Made by a program: the position numbers and the translations under genes. Of a stretch of 64,000 nt of DNA, positions 36,988 through 45,462 are shown in pieces. This stretch comes from Candidatus Poseidonia sp. (GTDB lineage Archaea; Thermoplasmatota; Poseidoniia; Poseidoniales; Poseidoniaceae). Location of the stretch: NCBI GenBank assembly GCA_016778305.1, contig JADHPT010000009.1, forward strand, positions 1 to 64,000. The letters are read 5' to 3'. Numbering within the stretch: the stretch's first letter is position 1; each line of letters opens with the position of its first letter. The notes under the pieces are model-generated. The model did no database searches. It was not told the origin of the DNA and saw only the letters and a list, made by a program, of their open reading frames with translations.

Positions 36988-37832
36988 TGATGCCCCGCGT
37001 CGCCGTTCTCTTTGGCTTCGGGATCAACTGTGATCACGAAACAAAGGCCGTTTTCGAATTAGTCGGGGCTGAAGCCCAGCGCATCCACGTCAACCGCTTT
37101 ATTTCAGGCGATACAAATCTTGCAGATTTTGACATTCTTGCCGTTCCAGGTGGTTTTTCCTTCGGGGATCACTTGGGCAGCGGGCGGCTTCTTGGCAATC
37201 GCATGCGCTTTGCTATGCGCGATGCTCTACGGGATTTCGTTGATGCCGGCAAACCGATTATCGGTATTTGCAACGGCTTTCAAGTCCTTGTTAAAACCGG
37301 ATTATTACCGGGACCAGATGCAGGGCATTCCCCCGACTTCGTTCAACGCGGCAGTCTCGGGCTCAACGATAGTGGACGCTATGAAGATCGCTGGGTCACT
37401 CTCGAATTCGACCCGAACAGTCCTTGCATATGGACCAAGGGAATGACGAGAATGACCTGCCCGGTACGTCACGGTGAGGGAAAATACATCATGCCCACCC
37501 CACAAGCATTGGAAGCGCTTTCAACCACTCACCAACTAACAGTTCGCTACGTTGACCCATCAACATCGGTAGGAGAAGGTCTCAGCGATACAGTTCTCCC
37601 CTATCCAATGAGCCCAAACGGGAGCATGAGAAACGTAGCAGGAATCTGTGATGCAACCGGCCTTGTGTTTGGCTTGATGCCACATCCAGAAGCCAACTAT
37701 GCTCGTTGGCTCCACCCAGACCATACCAGGGGAACGGCGCCAGCAAGCGAAGGAAACGCTCTCGATTCATGGGAAGGCGAGGGATTGCAGATGTTTCGAA
37801 ACGCCGTGGAATACGTGAAGCAGAACCGTTGA
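36987..37832 (+). CDS. purQ: PurQ, glutaminase subunit of FGAM synthase
   Basis: This 281-residue class I glutamine amidotransferase supplies ammonia to PurL. It has the N-terminal VAVLFGFGINCDHET, the nucleophile elbow GICNGFQ and a catalytic MPHPEA near the C terminus. It starts with ATG overlapping the purL stop (TGATG), so the two are translationally coupled. An ATG one codon later is an equal choice. The length, about 50 residues longer than short bacterial PurQ, fits the archaeal and large-type form. Confidence 0.95.
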   Translation: MMPRVAVLFGFGINCDHETKAVFELVGAEAQRIHVNRFISGDTNLADFDILAVPGGFSFGDHLGSGRLLGNRMRFAMRDALRDFVDAGKPIIGICNGFQVLVKTGLLPGPDAGHSPDFVQRGSLGLNDSGRYEDRWVTLEFDPNSPCIWTKGMTRMTCPVRHGEGKYIMPTPQALEALSTTHQLTVRYVDPSTSVGEGLSDTVLPYPMSPNGSMRNVAGICDATGLVFGLMPHPEANYARWLHPDHTRGTAPASEGNALDSWEGEGLQMFRNAVEYVKQNR

Positions 37833-37837
37833 TTTAA

Positions 37838-38908
37838 ATGTTGAAGGACAACAAACGAATCGTTCACATCGATGCATTACGAGGCCTTGCCGTTTTGTTC
37901 ATGGTGATGGTCCATGCAGCAGCCACATGGAATCCATATTCAAGTTCTCAAACATCGGTTCTAGCCTACGTTGTCTCAGGTCTCGGTGGACTTGCAGCAC
38001 CTCTGTTCATCACGCTCTTGGGCTGGGGGCTGTTGCGTGCGAACTTATCCCATCAACAACGTGTTATTCGTGCGGGCTTTCTTTTCGTATGCCAATTTCT
38101 TGTGAACATCATTTCACCCCACCTTTTCGAACCCTTTACTCCTGGTGTTCTTTCATTGATGGGATTGTTGATTCTCACTGAACCCATCTGGATCTATCCG
38201 CTCCGCCAAGGCCGACTTTCTGCTCAAGCGTACTTCTTGTCGACCTTTGCAGCCGTGTTGACACTGACATTTTTGGCTCCAGAGATACAAGGGGTATCGT
38301 CATGGAACGCTCGTGTAGCAACCAATTCAACGGTTGTGTTGGTGGAGCATTTGATGTTGACAGGGACCTATCCGCTCCATCCATGGGTTCTTTTTGCGGC
38401 CTTTGGCGCCACGATATCGGCCCTTCCCGATGGAGAACACCGAAGACCGGCTATCGCCTTTGTTGCGCTGGGCTTGACCTATAGCGGTCTGTTGCTCATC
38501 CATGCTTGGAGGAATCAAGTGGCCTGGGCGCTACCGTCTGGAACGGCCCTTCTAACGTTCTTTCCTGCCAACGGACCCTTTCTGATCGCGAGCCTTACGG
38601 GAGTCATCCTTCTGTGGGCTCTCGCATCAACACGGCTTCACGTTGAGTGGTTGGCCCAAACAGGACGATGTTCCCTTACCGTGTACGTGATGCATTTCTT
38701 TCCGTTTGCCTTCCTCCACGGAATTGATGAACGGTATGCTTGGTCGTTATCACAGTCGATGTTGGTCACCTTTTGCTACACGTTACTGTGGGCAATGATT
38801 GCCACACAGTGGTACAAACGATATCCAACGAAAACCCTTGAGTCATTGATGCGTTCTCTCGAAGGAAACATCAGGATGAGGCAACAAAGGACCAAGGGCG
38901 GGTCATGA
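37838..38908 (+). CDS. DUF1624/DUF418-type membrane acyltransferase-like protein
   Basis: This 356-residue membrane protein has about ten helices. The N terminus RIVHIDALRGLAVLFMVMVH carries the D-x-x-R-G-x motif and the His seen in heparan-alpha-glucosaminide acetyltransferase-like (DUF1624) and YeiB (DUF418) families. The C-terminal TGRCSLTVYVMHFF also matches. These proteins are thought to acylate glycans or lipids across the membrane, and the substrate here is unknown. It begins 5 bp after purQ but is unrelated in function. It is convergent with the GT4 gene, which could point to surface-glycan work. Confidence 0.75.
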   Translation: MLKDNKRIVHIDALRGLAVLFMVMVHAAATWNPYSSSQTSVLAYVVSGLGGLAAPLFITLLGWGLLRANLSHQQRVIRAGFLFVCQFLVNIISPHLFEPFTPGVLSLMGLLILTEPIWIYPLRQGRLSAQAYFLSTFAAVLTLTFLAPEIQGVSSWNARVATNSTVVLVEHLMLTGTYPLHPWVLFAAFGATISALPDGEHRRPAIAFVALGLTYSGLLLIHAWRNQVAWALPSGTALLTFFPANGPFLIASLTGVILLWALASTRLHVEWLAQTGRCSLTVYVMHFFPFAFLHGIDERYAWSLSQSMLVTFCYTLLWAMIATQWYKRYPTKTLESLMRSLEGNIRMRQQRTKGGS

Positions 38909-38946
38909 AACAGCATTGATTTGAATTGATTCATCTCATATGATTT

Positions 38947-40227
38947 TCAAGCACTCTTGTTGGCTTTTTGAGCGATTGCTCGCTTGAAAACAGATTCATA
39001 ATCGGTAGCATTGTGCTCATATGTGTACTTCGAAAGTACTCTCTCACGTCCCAGTAAAGCTTTCTCTTGCGAGTCAACATCTGATAGCATTTGGTTTACA
39101 CATGTTGCTAGATCATCAGGATCTCCTCGTTTGAATAACCCGCCGACAGAAGTATCAACCATCTCTGTCAATGGTTCCTGGTCAACAGTTGCTACAGAAG
39201 TTCCACTCGCTAATGATTCCAAAGGAATGAGCCCTTGACCCTCATAATATGAAGGGTAAACTACCAAATCTGCAGAACGGAAATGTTGCGCCAATTCTTC
39301 GAAGGAAAGGCTACTTTGGATAAAAATCGAATCTGAGATTCCTAATTTCTTAGCTTGTTTCTCGAGACTGGATTTCATATGACCCCGGCCTACAATTACC
39401 AAACGAGCACCGGGGTTTTTCTGCAATATATTGGGCATTGCTCTCAGCAGGGTCATGTATCCTTTCCGTGCCACTAAGCGACCAACCGCCAGTAACATAG
39501 GAGTTTTTGTTTTGGAAGAATATGAGAGAGCGTCTTCGTCAGCGCAATCATATTGTAATCGTATTCTCTCGTGTTCTAATTGCTCAGCCTCGTCATCAAT
39601 ATTAGGCGGCCTGAACACTTTATGGTCACAGCCCCACAAGATTACTTCACAATCAAAATTCTCGTCAGGCCGGTACCATTGTTTGAATTCCTTGAGTGTG
39701 GATTGGGAGTTCGCAACACAAATACTCGACTCTAATATTCCCGCACGTTCGTATTTTGAATACCACTTACCGGTAGTCAGAATTGCAAGGTCGTTAGGGT
39801 TTCGCCACGTAGCAGACTCACGTGCCGCCGCAGCTCTCTTTACCCCTTCCTTTTCACCCAACCAAGAACCGTGAAGGCAAGATACGACAGGAGCGATATT
39901 GTCTTCTAACCACCTGAACTCTTTCCTCTTCCATGAGACGAGGGGTAGATGTGCATTGATGATATCGATTGGCTTCTTGCTGTGCAATTGCTTCAGGGCT
40001 GCAAAGGCGTTCTTGCCGTACGATCGGGTGAAAGCCATAGGGAGCTTAGCCCATGGAACCGAGACAACATCAACCCCCGCAAGAGAAGGTGGTCTTTCTG
40101 AGTGACTCCTCGTGATAATGGTGACATCGTGGCCCAGTTTGACAAAGTGGCCTGCTAAATGAAAAACCACTGAACCTATGCCTCCCCAACGTGGAGGATA
40201 TTCACCGGACACTATGGCTATGTGCAT
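38947..40227 (-). CDS. GT4-family glycosyltransferase
   Basis: This 426-residue GT-B glycosyltransferase has an N-terminal domain beginning IAIVSGEYPPRWGGIGSVV. A C-terminal nucleotide-sugar domain carries VGRLVARKGYMTLL and the family-4 EGQGLIPLESLASGTSV motif, with its catalytic Glu pattern ExxxxxxE. It probably makes surface glycans or glycolipids. Codons are more AT-rich than in the purine genes next to it, so acquisition is possible. The ATG at 40227 starts right at the Rossmann strand; an in-frame start nine bases upstream adds little. Confidence 0.9.
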   Translation of the reverse strand: MHIAIVSGEYPPRWGGIGSVVFHLAGHFVKLGHDVTIITRSHSERPPSLAGVDVVSVPWAKLPMAFTRSYGKNAFAALKQLHSKKPIDIINAHLPLVSWKRKEFRWLEDNIAPVVSCLHGSWLGEKEGVKRAAAARESATWRNPNDLAILTTGKWYSKYERAGILESSICVANSQSTLKEFKQWYRPDENFDCEVILWGCDHKVFRPPNIDDEAEQLEHERIRLQYDCADEDALSYSSKTKTPMLLAVGRLVARKGYMTLLRAMPNILQKNPGARLVIVGRGHMKSSLEKQAKKLGISDSIFIQSSLSFEELAQHFRSADLVVYPSYYEGQGLIPLESLASGTSVATVDQEPLTEMVDTSVGGLFKRGDPDDLATCVNQMLSDVDSQEKALLGRERVLSKYTYEHNATDYESVFKRAIAQKANKSA

Positions 40228-40401
40228 GTCGAACAATTACTCCACTTCGTAATCTAATAAATAATCCAATGGAGCGTTGTCTTCAAAGCCACCTATCCTT
40301 GAAACTACAGGACTTGGTTGGAGAGTTGACTGCCGGGACGCAGATTACGGAGTGCTGTTGGCACGCTAAGTCGAGTGACTCGCAAATAACACCATGGAAA
40401 C

Positions 40402-40423
40402 AGGACAGCCCGAAGGCTGCCCT
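40402..40423 (-). terminator. UUCG-capped hairpin downstream of the rhodopsin gene
   Basis: On the minus-strand RNA the 9-base arms AGGGCAGCC and GGCUGUCCU close a UUCG tetraloop with a C-G closing pair. One G-U pair forms only on this strand, so the fold belongs to rhodopsin mRNA. It lies 33 bases after the stop and is followed by U-rich sequence. It could act in 3'-end formation or mRNA stability. The rest of the gap 40228-40455 holds the GT4 promoter region and a short ACCGT/ACGGT repeat. Confidence 0.45.
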
Positions 40424-40455
40424 GCTTCAGGGGTTTGGAGAAACCGTAACGGTCT

Positions 40456-41331
40456 TCACTCAGCTGCAGCAAGTGCTTCGGTTGCTTTCTTAGCACCCAT
40501 CCAAGCAACAATACCGAATCCGATCTTGTTGATGATGTCTGCAATGTTGTAAGCAACAGCCATGATCTCTGCTCCGTTGTCTATGTCAATGAGGGAGACT
40601 TCAGGGCTGAAGAGGTAACCGAGGGGGTAGATAATCCATCCAACGACGATGAACCAGCGGAGAGCGTTTGCGCTCCAGAGAAGTTCTTCAGAAATCTTGG
40701 AGTTGTCGACGCCCAGACCGTCAGTCCAAGGTGTTCCAGTGGCGACAATAATCATTGCCCAACCCATACCGCCAAGCAAGAGAGCGGGGATAGGGCTGAG
40801 GAGGCCGGCTTCACCGAGGTATCCGAATCCAATCATGATGAGAGCACCGGTGAAACAGATGCCGGTGAATCCGAGACCTGCCACTTTCTTGTCAGTGATG
40901 GCTTCCTTTCCAACAAGGGACGGGAATTTGAGGGCCATCAACGGAACGGTGATGATCCAATCCATGTATCGGTACTCGATAGAGACCACGCCGAAATCAG
41001 CGTAGACACCACGCATGTAGTAGTAGTGGAATGCAGCGATACCAACGATGAGCGCTGAAATCGTCATGGTTGTGCGGAATTGTGGAGCGACGTTACTTCG
41101 CTCACTCATGAAGAAGACGAAGGCGGCACCCATTGAGATGTATCCGACGAAGAAGAGGAAGAAGGTCACAAGTTCCAGACTGTCATTTTCGAGGCCATCG
41201 GAAAGGAATGCCGGAAGTCCGGTTTTCTCATTCATTTCACCGGCCGCAGCACTGACCGTAGAGGCCATTGCAAGGGCGATTGTGGCAATTAAAAGCAGGC
41301 TCGTTGTTTTGGAGAATTTTTCAGTTAGCAT
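40456..41331 (-). CDS. proteorhodopsin-family light-driven proton pump, green type
   Basis: This 291-residue seven-helix retinal protein has an N-terminal signal-like segment (about residues 9-28). Counting from the ATG at 41331, the helix C motif RYMDWIITVPLMALKF gives Asp124 (counter-ion/acceptor, equal to D97 of proteorhodopsin), Thr128 (T101) and Lys135 where proteorhodopsin has the donor E108. His102 matches H75, and the retinal Lys269 sits in DIINK. Met132 at the spectral tuning site predicts green absorption. It should pump protons outward. A TTG nine bases upstream is in frame, but the ATG is preferred. A TATA box lies about 34 bp upstream. No retinal-synthesis genes are adjacent. Confidence 0.95.
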   Translation of the reverse strand: MLTEKFSKTTSLLLIATIALAMASTVSAAAGEMNEKTGLPAFLSDGLENDSLELVTFFLFFVGYISMGAAFVFFMSERSNVAPQFRTTMTISALIVGIAAFHYYYMRGVYADFGVVSIEYRYMDWIITVPLMALKFPSLVGKEAITDKKVAGLGFTGICFTGALIMIGFGYLGEAGLLSPIPALLLGGMGWAMIIVATGTPWTDGLGVDNSKISEELLWSANALRWFIVVGWIIYPLGYLFSPEVSLIDIDNGAEIMAVAYNIADIINKIGFGIVAWMGAKKATEALAAAE

Positions 41332-41360
41332 GTTTCTCAAGTCGCGCTTTTTGGGAACGT

Positions 41361-41370
41361 GTATATAAAC
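41361..41370 (-). promoter_or_regulatory. TATA box of the rhodopsin gene
   Basis: The minus strand reads GTTTATATAC, a strong archaeal TATA box. Its centre is about 34 bp from the ATG at 41331, so the mRNA should start close to 41340 with a leader of about ten bases or fewer. A-rich sequence upstream could serve as the BRE/TFB site. Confidence 0.6.
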
Positions 41371-41409
41371 GAATGTTTTTTTTGCTAGGAAAAAACACCC
41401 TATTCCTTA

Positions 41410-43188
41410 CTAATTCTCAACACCCAAGCCGGTTTGAACCGACCACAATCGAGCATAGATCTCATTGCGCTCAAGCAGAGCCTCGTGCACCCCGTCTTCT
41501 GCGACATCCCCGTTATCCAGTACAAGGATGCGGTCAGCCCTTCGAATGGTTGAGAGGCGATGTGCGATAATGATGGTCGTTCGCCCCTTTGAGATACGCT
41601 CAATTGAACGTTGGAGCGCAGCCTCAGTCTCGTTATCCACTGCAGATGTCGCCTCATCGAGAATAAGCAAAGGAGCATCTTTCAAGACGGCGCGCGCAAT
41701 AGCGACTCGTTGACGTTGTCCACCAGAGAGGCGATGGCCCCCCTCGCCTACCATGGTGCCCCATTGGTCCGGAAGTGCTTCTACAAACTCAAAGGCTTCA
41801 GCAACTTTGGCAGCTTCAATCACTTCACCATCATCGGCATCAGGTCGCCCATAGCGTATGTTTTCCATGATGGTTGTTGGAAAGAGTGTGATGTGTTGGT
41901 CAACCAAAGCGATTGAAGAGCGCAGGGCCTCTAACTGCCATTCTGATAACTCTTCTCCAGCCCAAGATATTGATCCACTCTGCGGCTCTGCAAATCTCAA
42001 CAGCAGCCTGACAAGAGTCGTTTTTCCGGCACCCGTTGAACCAACGACTCCCGTTGTCCGTCCCGCCTCAAAGGTAAGGTTGAATGAATGAAAAATCTGC
42101 TCTCGTCCAGGGTAACCAAAGGCAACGTCCTTCAGAACGAGATCGCTCGCTTTCACATCAGCTCGCGGGGGACGATGGTCTCCTTGAACGATCTCAATTG
42201 GAGATTCCAGAACATCAAGCACCCGTGTTGATGATGCCATAGCTCGCTGATAGAGGTCAAAGGTTTCACCGAGACGGGTGAGCGGCCAGAGCAAACGCTG
42301 TGTCATAAAGACAAGAACCGAATAGGCACCAATCGCCAAGGTGCCTTCCAAGGTTAACCATCCACCAAGCAGGAGGGTCGCTGTAAATCCGACGAGAATT
42401 GCCATTCGAATAAGCGGTGTAAACGCTGCAGAGAGGCGGATAGCCTCGCGATTTGCCTCGCGATAGTCGTCGCTTAGAACCTCGACCCTCGCCAACTCAT
42501 GGGCCTCAGCGGTGAAGGATTGAACCGTGGACATTCCAGACAAATCATTCTCTAAGAGGGCGTTCATCCGTCCAGCAGCATCCCGAACACGGGCATAACG
42601 GGGCTCTAAACTACGCTGATAGCGAAATGAGCCCCATACGATAATCGGGATGGGCAAGACCGCGAACAAAGCAACCTGCCAAGAAATCAACAAAAAAACG
42701 GCACCTACTACGATGACGGTTGTGCTGACTTGTAGCAAGTCATTAGCACCCTTGTCGAGGAATCGTTCGAGTTGATTGATGTCATCGTTGAGAATTGCGA
42801 GAATATCACCCTTCTGCCGTTCATCAAACCAACCCATGCCCTGCTGCTGAACGTGATCAAAGGTGTCCAGCCGCAACTCATGCTGAACGGTCTGTGCGAG
42901 ATTCCTCCACAGCACGCCATAGAAATACTCGAACAGTGATTCAAGCCCCCAAATCAAGAAGGTAAGTACGGAGAGCAATACGAGTTGATGCCAAGGGTCT
43001 TCTACGCCAAACGAGGCGAGCAAGGAATCTTCGCGAAGAACGACAACGTCAACCGCTAAACCGATGAGCAACGGAGGGGCGAGATCCCAAATTTTGTTGA
43101 GGATGGAACAGAACGAAGCCAATCGGATGGTTCCTCGATGAGGGCGCATGTACGAGAGGAGTCGTTTGAAGGGCCCCGCTTCGCTCAT
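41410..43188 (-). CDS. ABC exporter, fused permease and ATPase (ABCB/MsbA type)
   Basis: This 592-residue half-transporter has six transmembrane helices in residues 1-310. A complete nucleotide-binding domain follows: Walker A GSTGAGKTT, Q-loop, signature LSGGQRQRVA, Walker B LLILDEATS, H-loop AHRLS. Such homodimers export lipids, peptides or drugs. An acidic/aromatic coupling region and the FYGVLWRNLAQTVQHELR stretch are normal for the family. The ATG at 43188 (MSEAGPFKRLLSYMRPH) is preferred over a farther start. It is divergent from GGGP synthase, which could hint at lipid export, but that is only positional. Confidence 0.93.
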   Translation of the reverse strand: MSEAGPFKRLLSYMRPHRGTIRLASFCSILNKIWDLAPPLLIGLAVDVVVLREDSLLASFGVEDPWHQLVLLSVLTFLIWGLESLFEYFYGVLWRNLAQTVQHELRLDTFDHVQQQGMGWFDERQKGDILAILNDDINQLERFLDKGANDLLQVSTTVIVVGAVFLLISWQVALFAVLPIPIIVWGSFRYQRSLEPRYARVRDAAGRMNALLENDLSGMSTVQSFTAEAHELARVEVLSDDYREANREAIRLSAAFTPLIRMAILVGFTATLLLGGWLTLEGTLAIGAYSVLVFMTQRLLWPLTRLGETFDLYQRAMASSTRVLDVLESPIEIVQGDHRPPRADVKASDLVLKDVAFGYPGREQIFHSFNLTFEAGRTTGVVGSTGAGKTTLVRLLLRFAEPQSGSISWAGEELSEWQLEALRSSIALVDQHITLFPTTIMENIRYGRPDADDGEVIEAAKVAEAFEFVEALPDQWGTMVGEGGHRLSGGQRQRVAIARAVLKDAPLLILDEATSAVDNETEAALQRSIERISKGRTTIIIAHRLSTIRRADRILVLDNGDVAEDGVHEALLERNEIYARLWSVQTGLGVEN

Positions 43189-43284
43189 GGTGGTCCCAGA
43201 ACGCGAGGCCTTGAGAATGCTCGCTTCAATCCAGTACGAGCGCAACGCCTATGCCCCTCAGGCCACAACCGCTGACTGAGCAGC

Positions 43285-44097
43285 ATGCATGTGGGAGATG
43301 GTACGGTTCTCGCTAAGGTTTGCCGACCTTCCAGTACAGCACGTCACATCACGCTTATCGACCCTGCAAAGCAAACAGCAGACATAGCAGCACAACGAGC
43401 GATGGTTGCTGTAGAATGTGGCTCCAAGATGATCTTTGTCGGAGGCTCTACCGATACGCCCGACAAGGTCGTACACGCAACTTGCACGGCGATTCAGGAA
43501 GCCTTTGAATTGAGGATGTTCGCCGCGAGCCAAGACCCAGAAAGCGATGAAATGGATTGGGATATTCCCGTTGTTCTCTTTCCTGGCGGAGCCCATGCCC
43601 TTTCGCCGGCTGCAGATGCCATCACCTTCATGATGCTGATGAATTCTACCAAACGAGAATACCTCGTAGGCGAACAAGTGCGCGGAGCACCCTCTCTCCA
43701 TCAATTCGGCGTCGAGGCTCTACCTACCGGATACCTCGTCTGTGCGCCGGGTGGTCGCGTGGGGGAAGTTGGTGCTGCAGAATTGATTCAACCCACCGAT
43801 ACGGAACTGGTCGAGGCCTATGCTCTGTGCGCGAACATGTACGGCTTCTCACTTCTCTATCTCGAGGCGGGGAGCGGAGCCACTTCACCGGTTCATCCAA
43901 ACCTTATTGCAAAAGCAAAGAGCGTTGAGGGTCTTACATTATTGGTCGGCGGCGGCTTAAGGAGCGGAGCAGATGTTGCTAAAGCCGTCAACTCTGGTGC
44001 CGATTGGATTGTCACAGGGACCGTTACGGAAGATGCTTCTTCGCTTGATGAATTAAGGACACGCCTTACTGAAATCATCAAAGCCTGCTCGGCCTAA
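43285..44097 (+). CDS. geranylgeranylglyceryl phosphate (GGGP) synthase
   Basis: This 270-residue TIM-barrel prenyltransferase joins geranylgeranyl diphosphate to sn-glycerol-1-phosphate, the first committed step of archaeal ether-lipid synthesis. Signature motifs are HITLIDPAKQT near residue 21, VGGSTDTPDKV, FPGGAHALSPAADA, YLEAGSGA and LLVGGGLRSG near the C terminus. It belongs to the PcrB/GGGPS family, and the archaeal-length insertions favour GGGPS over bacterial PcrB. The geranylgeranyl reductase at 57871 acts later in the same pathway. The stop is one base from that of the convergent coiled-coil gene. Confidence 0.95.
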   Translation: MHVGDGTVLAKVCRPSSTARHITLIDPAKQTADIAAQRAMVAVECGSKMIFVGGSTDTPDKVVHATCTAIQEAFELRMFAASQDPESDEMDWDIPVVLFPGGAHALSPAADAITFMMLMNSTKREYLVGEQVRGAPSLHQFGVEALPTGYLVCAPGGRVGEVGAAELIQPTDTELVEAYALCANMYGFSLLYLEAGSGATSPVHPNLIAKAKSVEGLTLLVGGGLRSGADVAKAVNSGADWIVTGTVTEDASSLDELRTRLTEIIKACSA

Positions 44098-44098
44098 A

Positions 44099-45370
44099 TC
44101 ATTCGTCGGTGTCTTCGTCGAACAAAACAGGATCGCCCGTACCGCCTGGTGAAGGTGGACGAACCCCATCAACATCCATGCCCTTCTCGAGCACTGTTTC
44201 ACCTGTTTCCAAGTCAAGTTCTGCGCCATCGGCTAACTTGGCCATGTCCTCGGTATTCGGGGCCTTGATGGTGCGCTCAAGGTCAGGAGCATTGGCATAG
44301 AGTTCCCGCTTGAGTTCCCGACTCTCGTGACTTCGTACGAGGGAAAGTGAATCAGCAAAGACACGTCCAACGACCTCACGAGTTCGCTCACTTCGGCGAG
44401 CGGAATTCAATTCATGCTCCATCGAGCTTCGCTGGTCTGCGATTTCACGCAGTTCTGCGGTACGGTCTTGGAGTGCTGCTTCAATGTCGGTCATGGTCAG
44501 CGTCATTTGTTGGAGACGCTCATCGCGTTCGAAGACCTCGTTGTGCAGGCGACGCTCACGACGTCGCAACGACTCATACTCTCGGTTTCGTTCAAGCAAT
44601 CGTCGCTTCAATTCCTCGATTTGCTCGACCAGATAATCGTGTTCCGCAGATACGGACCGGGGACCCTGCATGACGCGCTCAAGCTGTTCTTCCAACTCTT
44701 CCAAACGGCGATCCCTTGCATCGAGAAGACCACGGAGTCGGTCGGCGATGTCACGAAGTCGTTGACGTTCTTCTTCAAGGGCCTCAGCAGCAGCCTTTTC
44801 CACTTCGAGTTGGCGCTGACGTTCATCGACTTGTTGCTTGAGCAAACGGACCTCTTCTGCCGTAACCGAGGTCAAGCCTGCATCTGCAGCCTTTTCCAAG
44901 GCCTCAACCATTTGCGTGATTCGGCCTTCCATCTCTCCGATAACTTCGTCCTGTTGAGTAGTAAGTTCACGCAATTGTGAAACTTCATGCTCCATCGAAC
45001 TTCGTTCTTGTTGGGAGAGCGAGGATTGCTGATTTGCTAACTCTTCTTTTGTATCGTTGAGAAGACGTTCGAGGTGGACAATTTTCGCGTCCGCCTCTTT
45101 CATCGATTGTTCAGTTTCGGCCAGCCGGGCAACCTCTGGGGCGACCTTGTCGTGGCGTTCAGCCAAATCCAATTCAACAACGCGAAGGCGTTGTTTGACC
45201 GTGACCAATTCGTCGTTCCTTTTTCCAAGCTCGTCCCAGGCCACCAGGACCTCCTCAACGAGTTGCTCTACGGGGTAGCCTTTGAGCATCCCCTCAAGCG
45301 CTGCGCGCTCATCGTTGGACGAATTTCCAACACGACGGATACCACCGGGGGACGAACTCTCTACAGCCAT
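44099..45370 (-). CDS. long coiled-coil protein, probable partner of the actin-like ATPase
   Basis: This 423-residue protein is almost entirely heptad-rich coiled coil from about residue 50 to 330 (for example LEELEEQLERV, LKRRLLERNREYESLRRRERRLHNEV). A short globular N-terminal segment holds ALEGMLKGYPVEQLVEEVLVAWDELG, and the C-terminal 80 residues are acidic and disordered. The motif RSSMEHE occurs twice. No family is recognised; SMC-like or filament-adaptor proteins look similar but have heads that are absent here. It follows the actin-like gene by 92 bp on the same strand, so a cytoskeletal adaptor or scaffold is the natural guess. Confidence 0.7.
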   Translation of the reverse strand: MAVESSSPGGIRRVGNSSNDERAALEGMLKGYPVEQLVEEVLVAWDELGKRNDELVTVKQRLRVVELDLAERHDKVAPEVARLAETEQSMKEADAKIVHLERLLNDTKEELANQQSSLSQQERSSMEHEVSQLRELTTQQDEVIGEMEGRITQMVEALEKAADAGLTSVTAEEVRLLKQQVDERQRQLEVEKAAAEALEEERQRLRDIADRLRGLLDARDRRLEELEEQLERVMQGPRSVSAEHDYLVEQIEELKRRLLERNREYESLRRRERRLHNEVFERDERLQQMTLTMTDIEAALQDRTAELREIADQRSSMEHELNSARRSERTREVVGRVFADSLSLVRSHESRELKRELYANAPDLERTIKAPNTEDMAKLADGAELDLETGETVLEKGMDVDGVRPPSPGGTGDPVLFDEDTDE

Positions 45371-45462
45371 ACGGCAATGCATGCCCGATTGACTACACTT
45401 GAACCTTCCCGCCACGGCAGGGGAGATGAGGCCGTATTTCAGACCCTTTTTTCAGCACCGAA

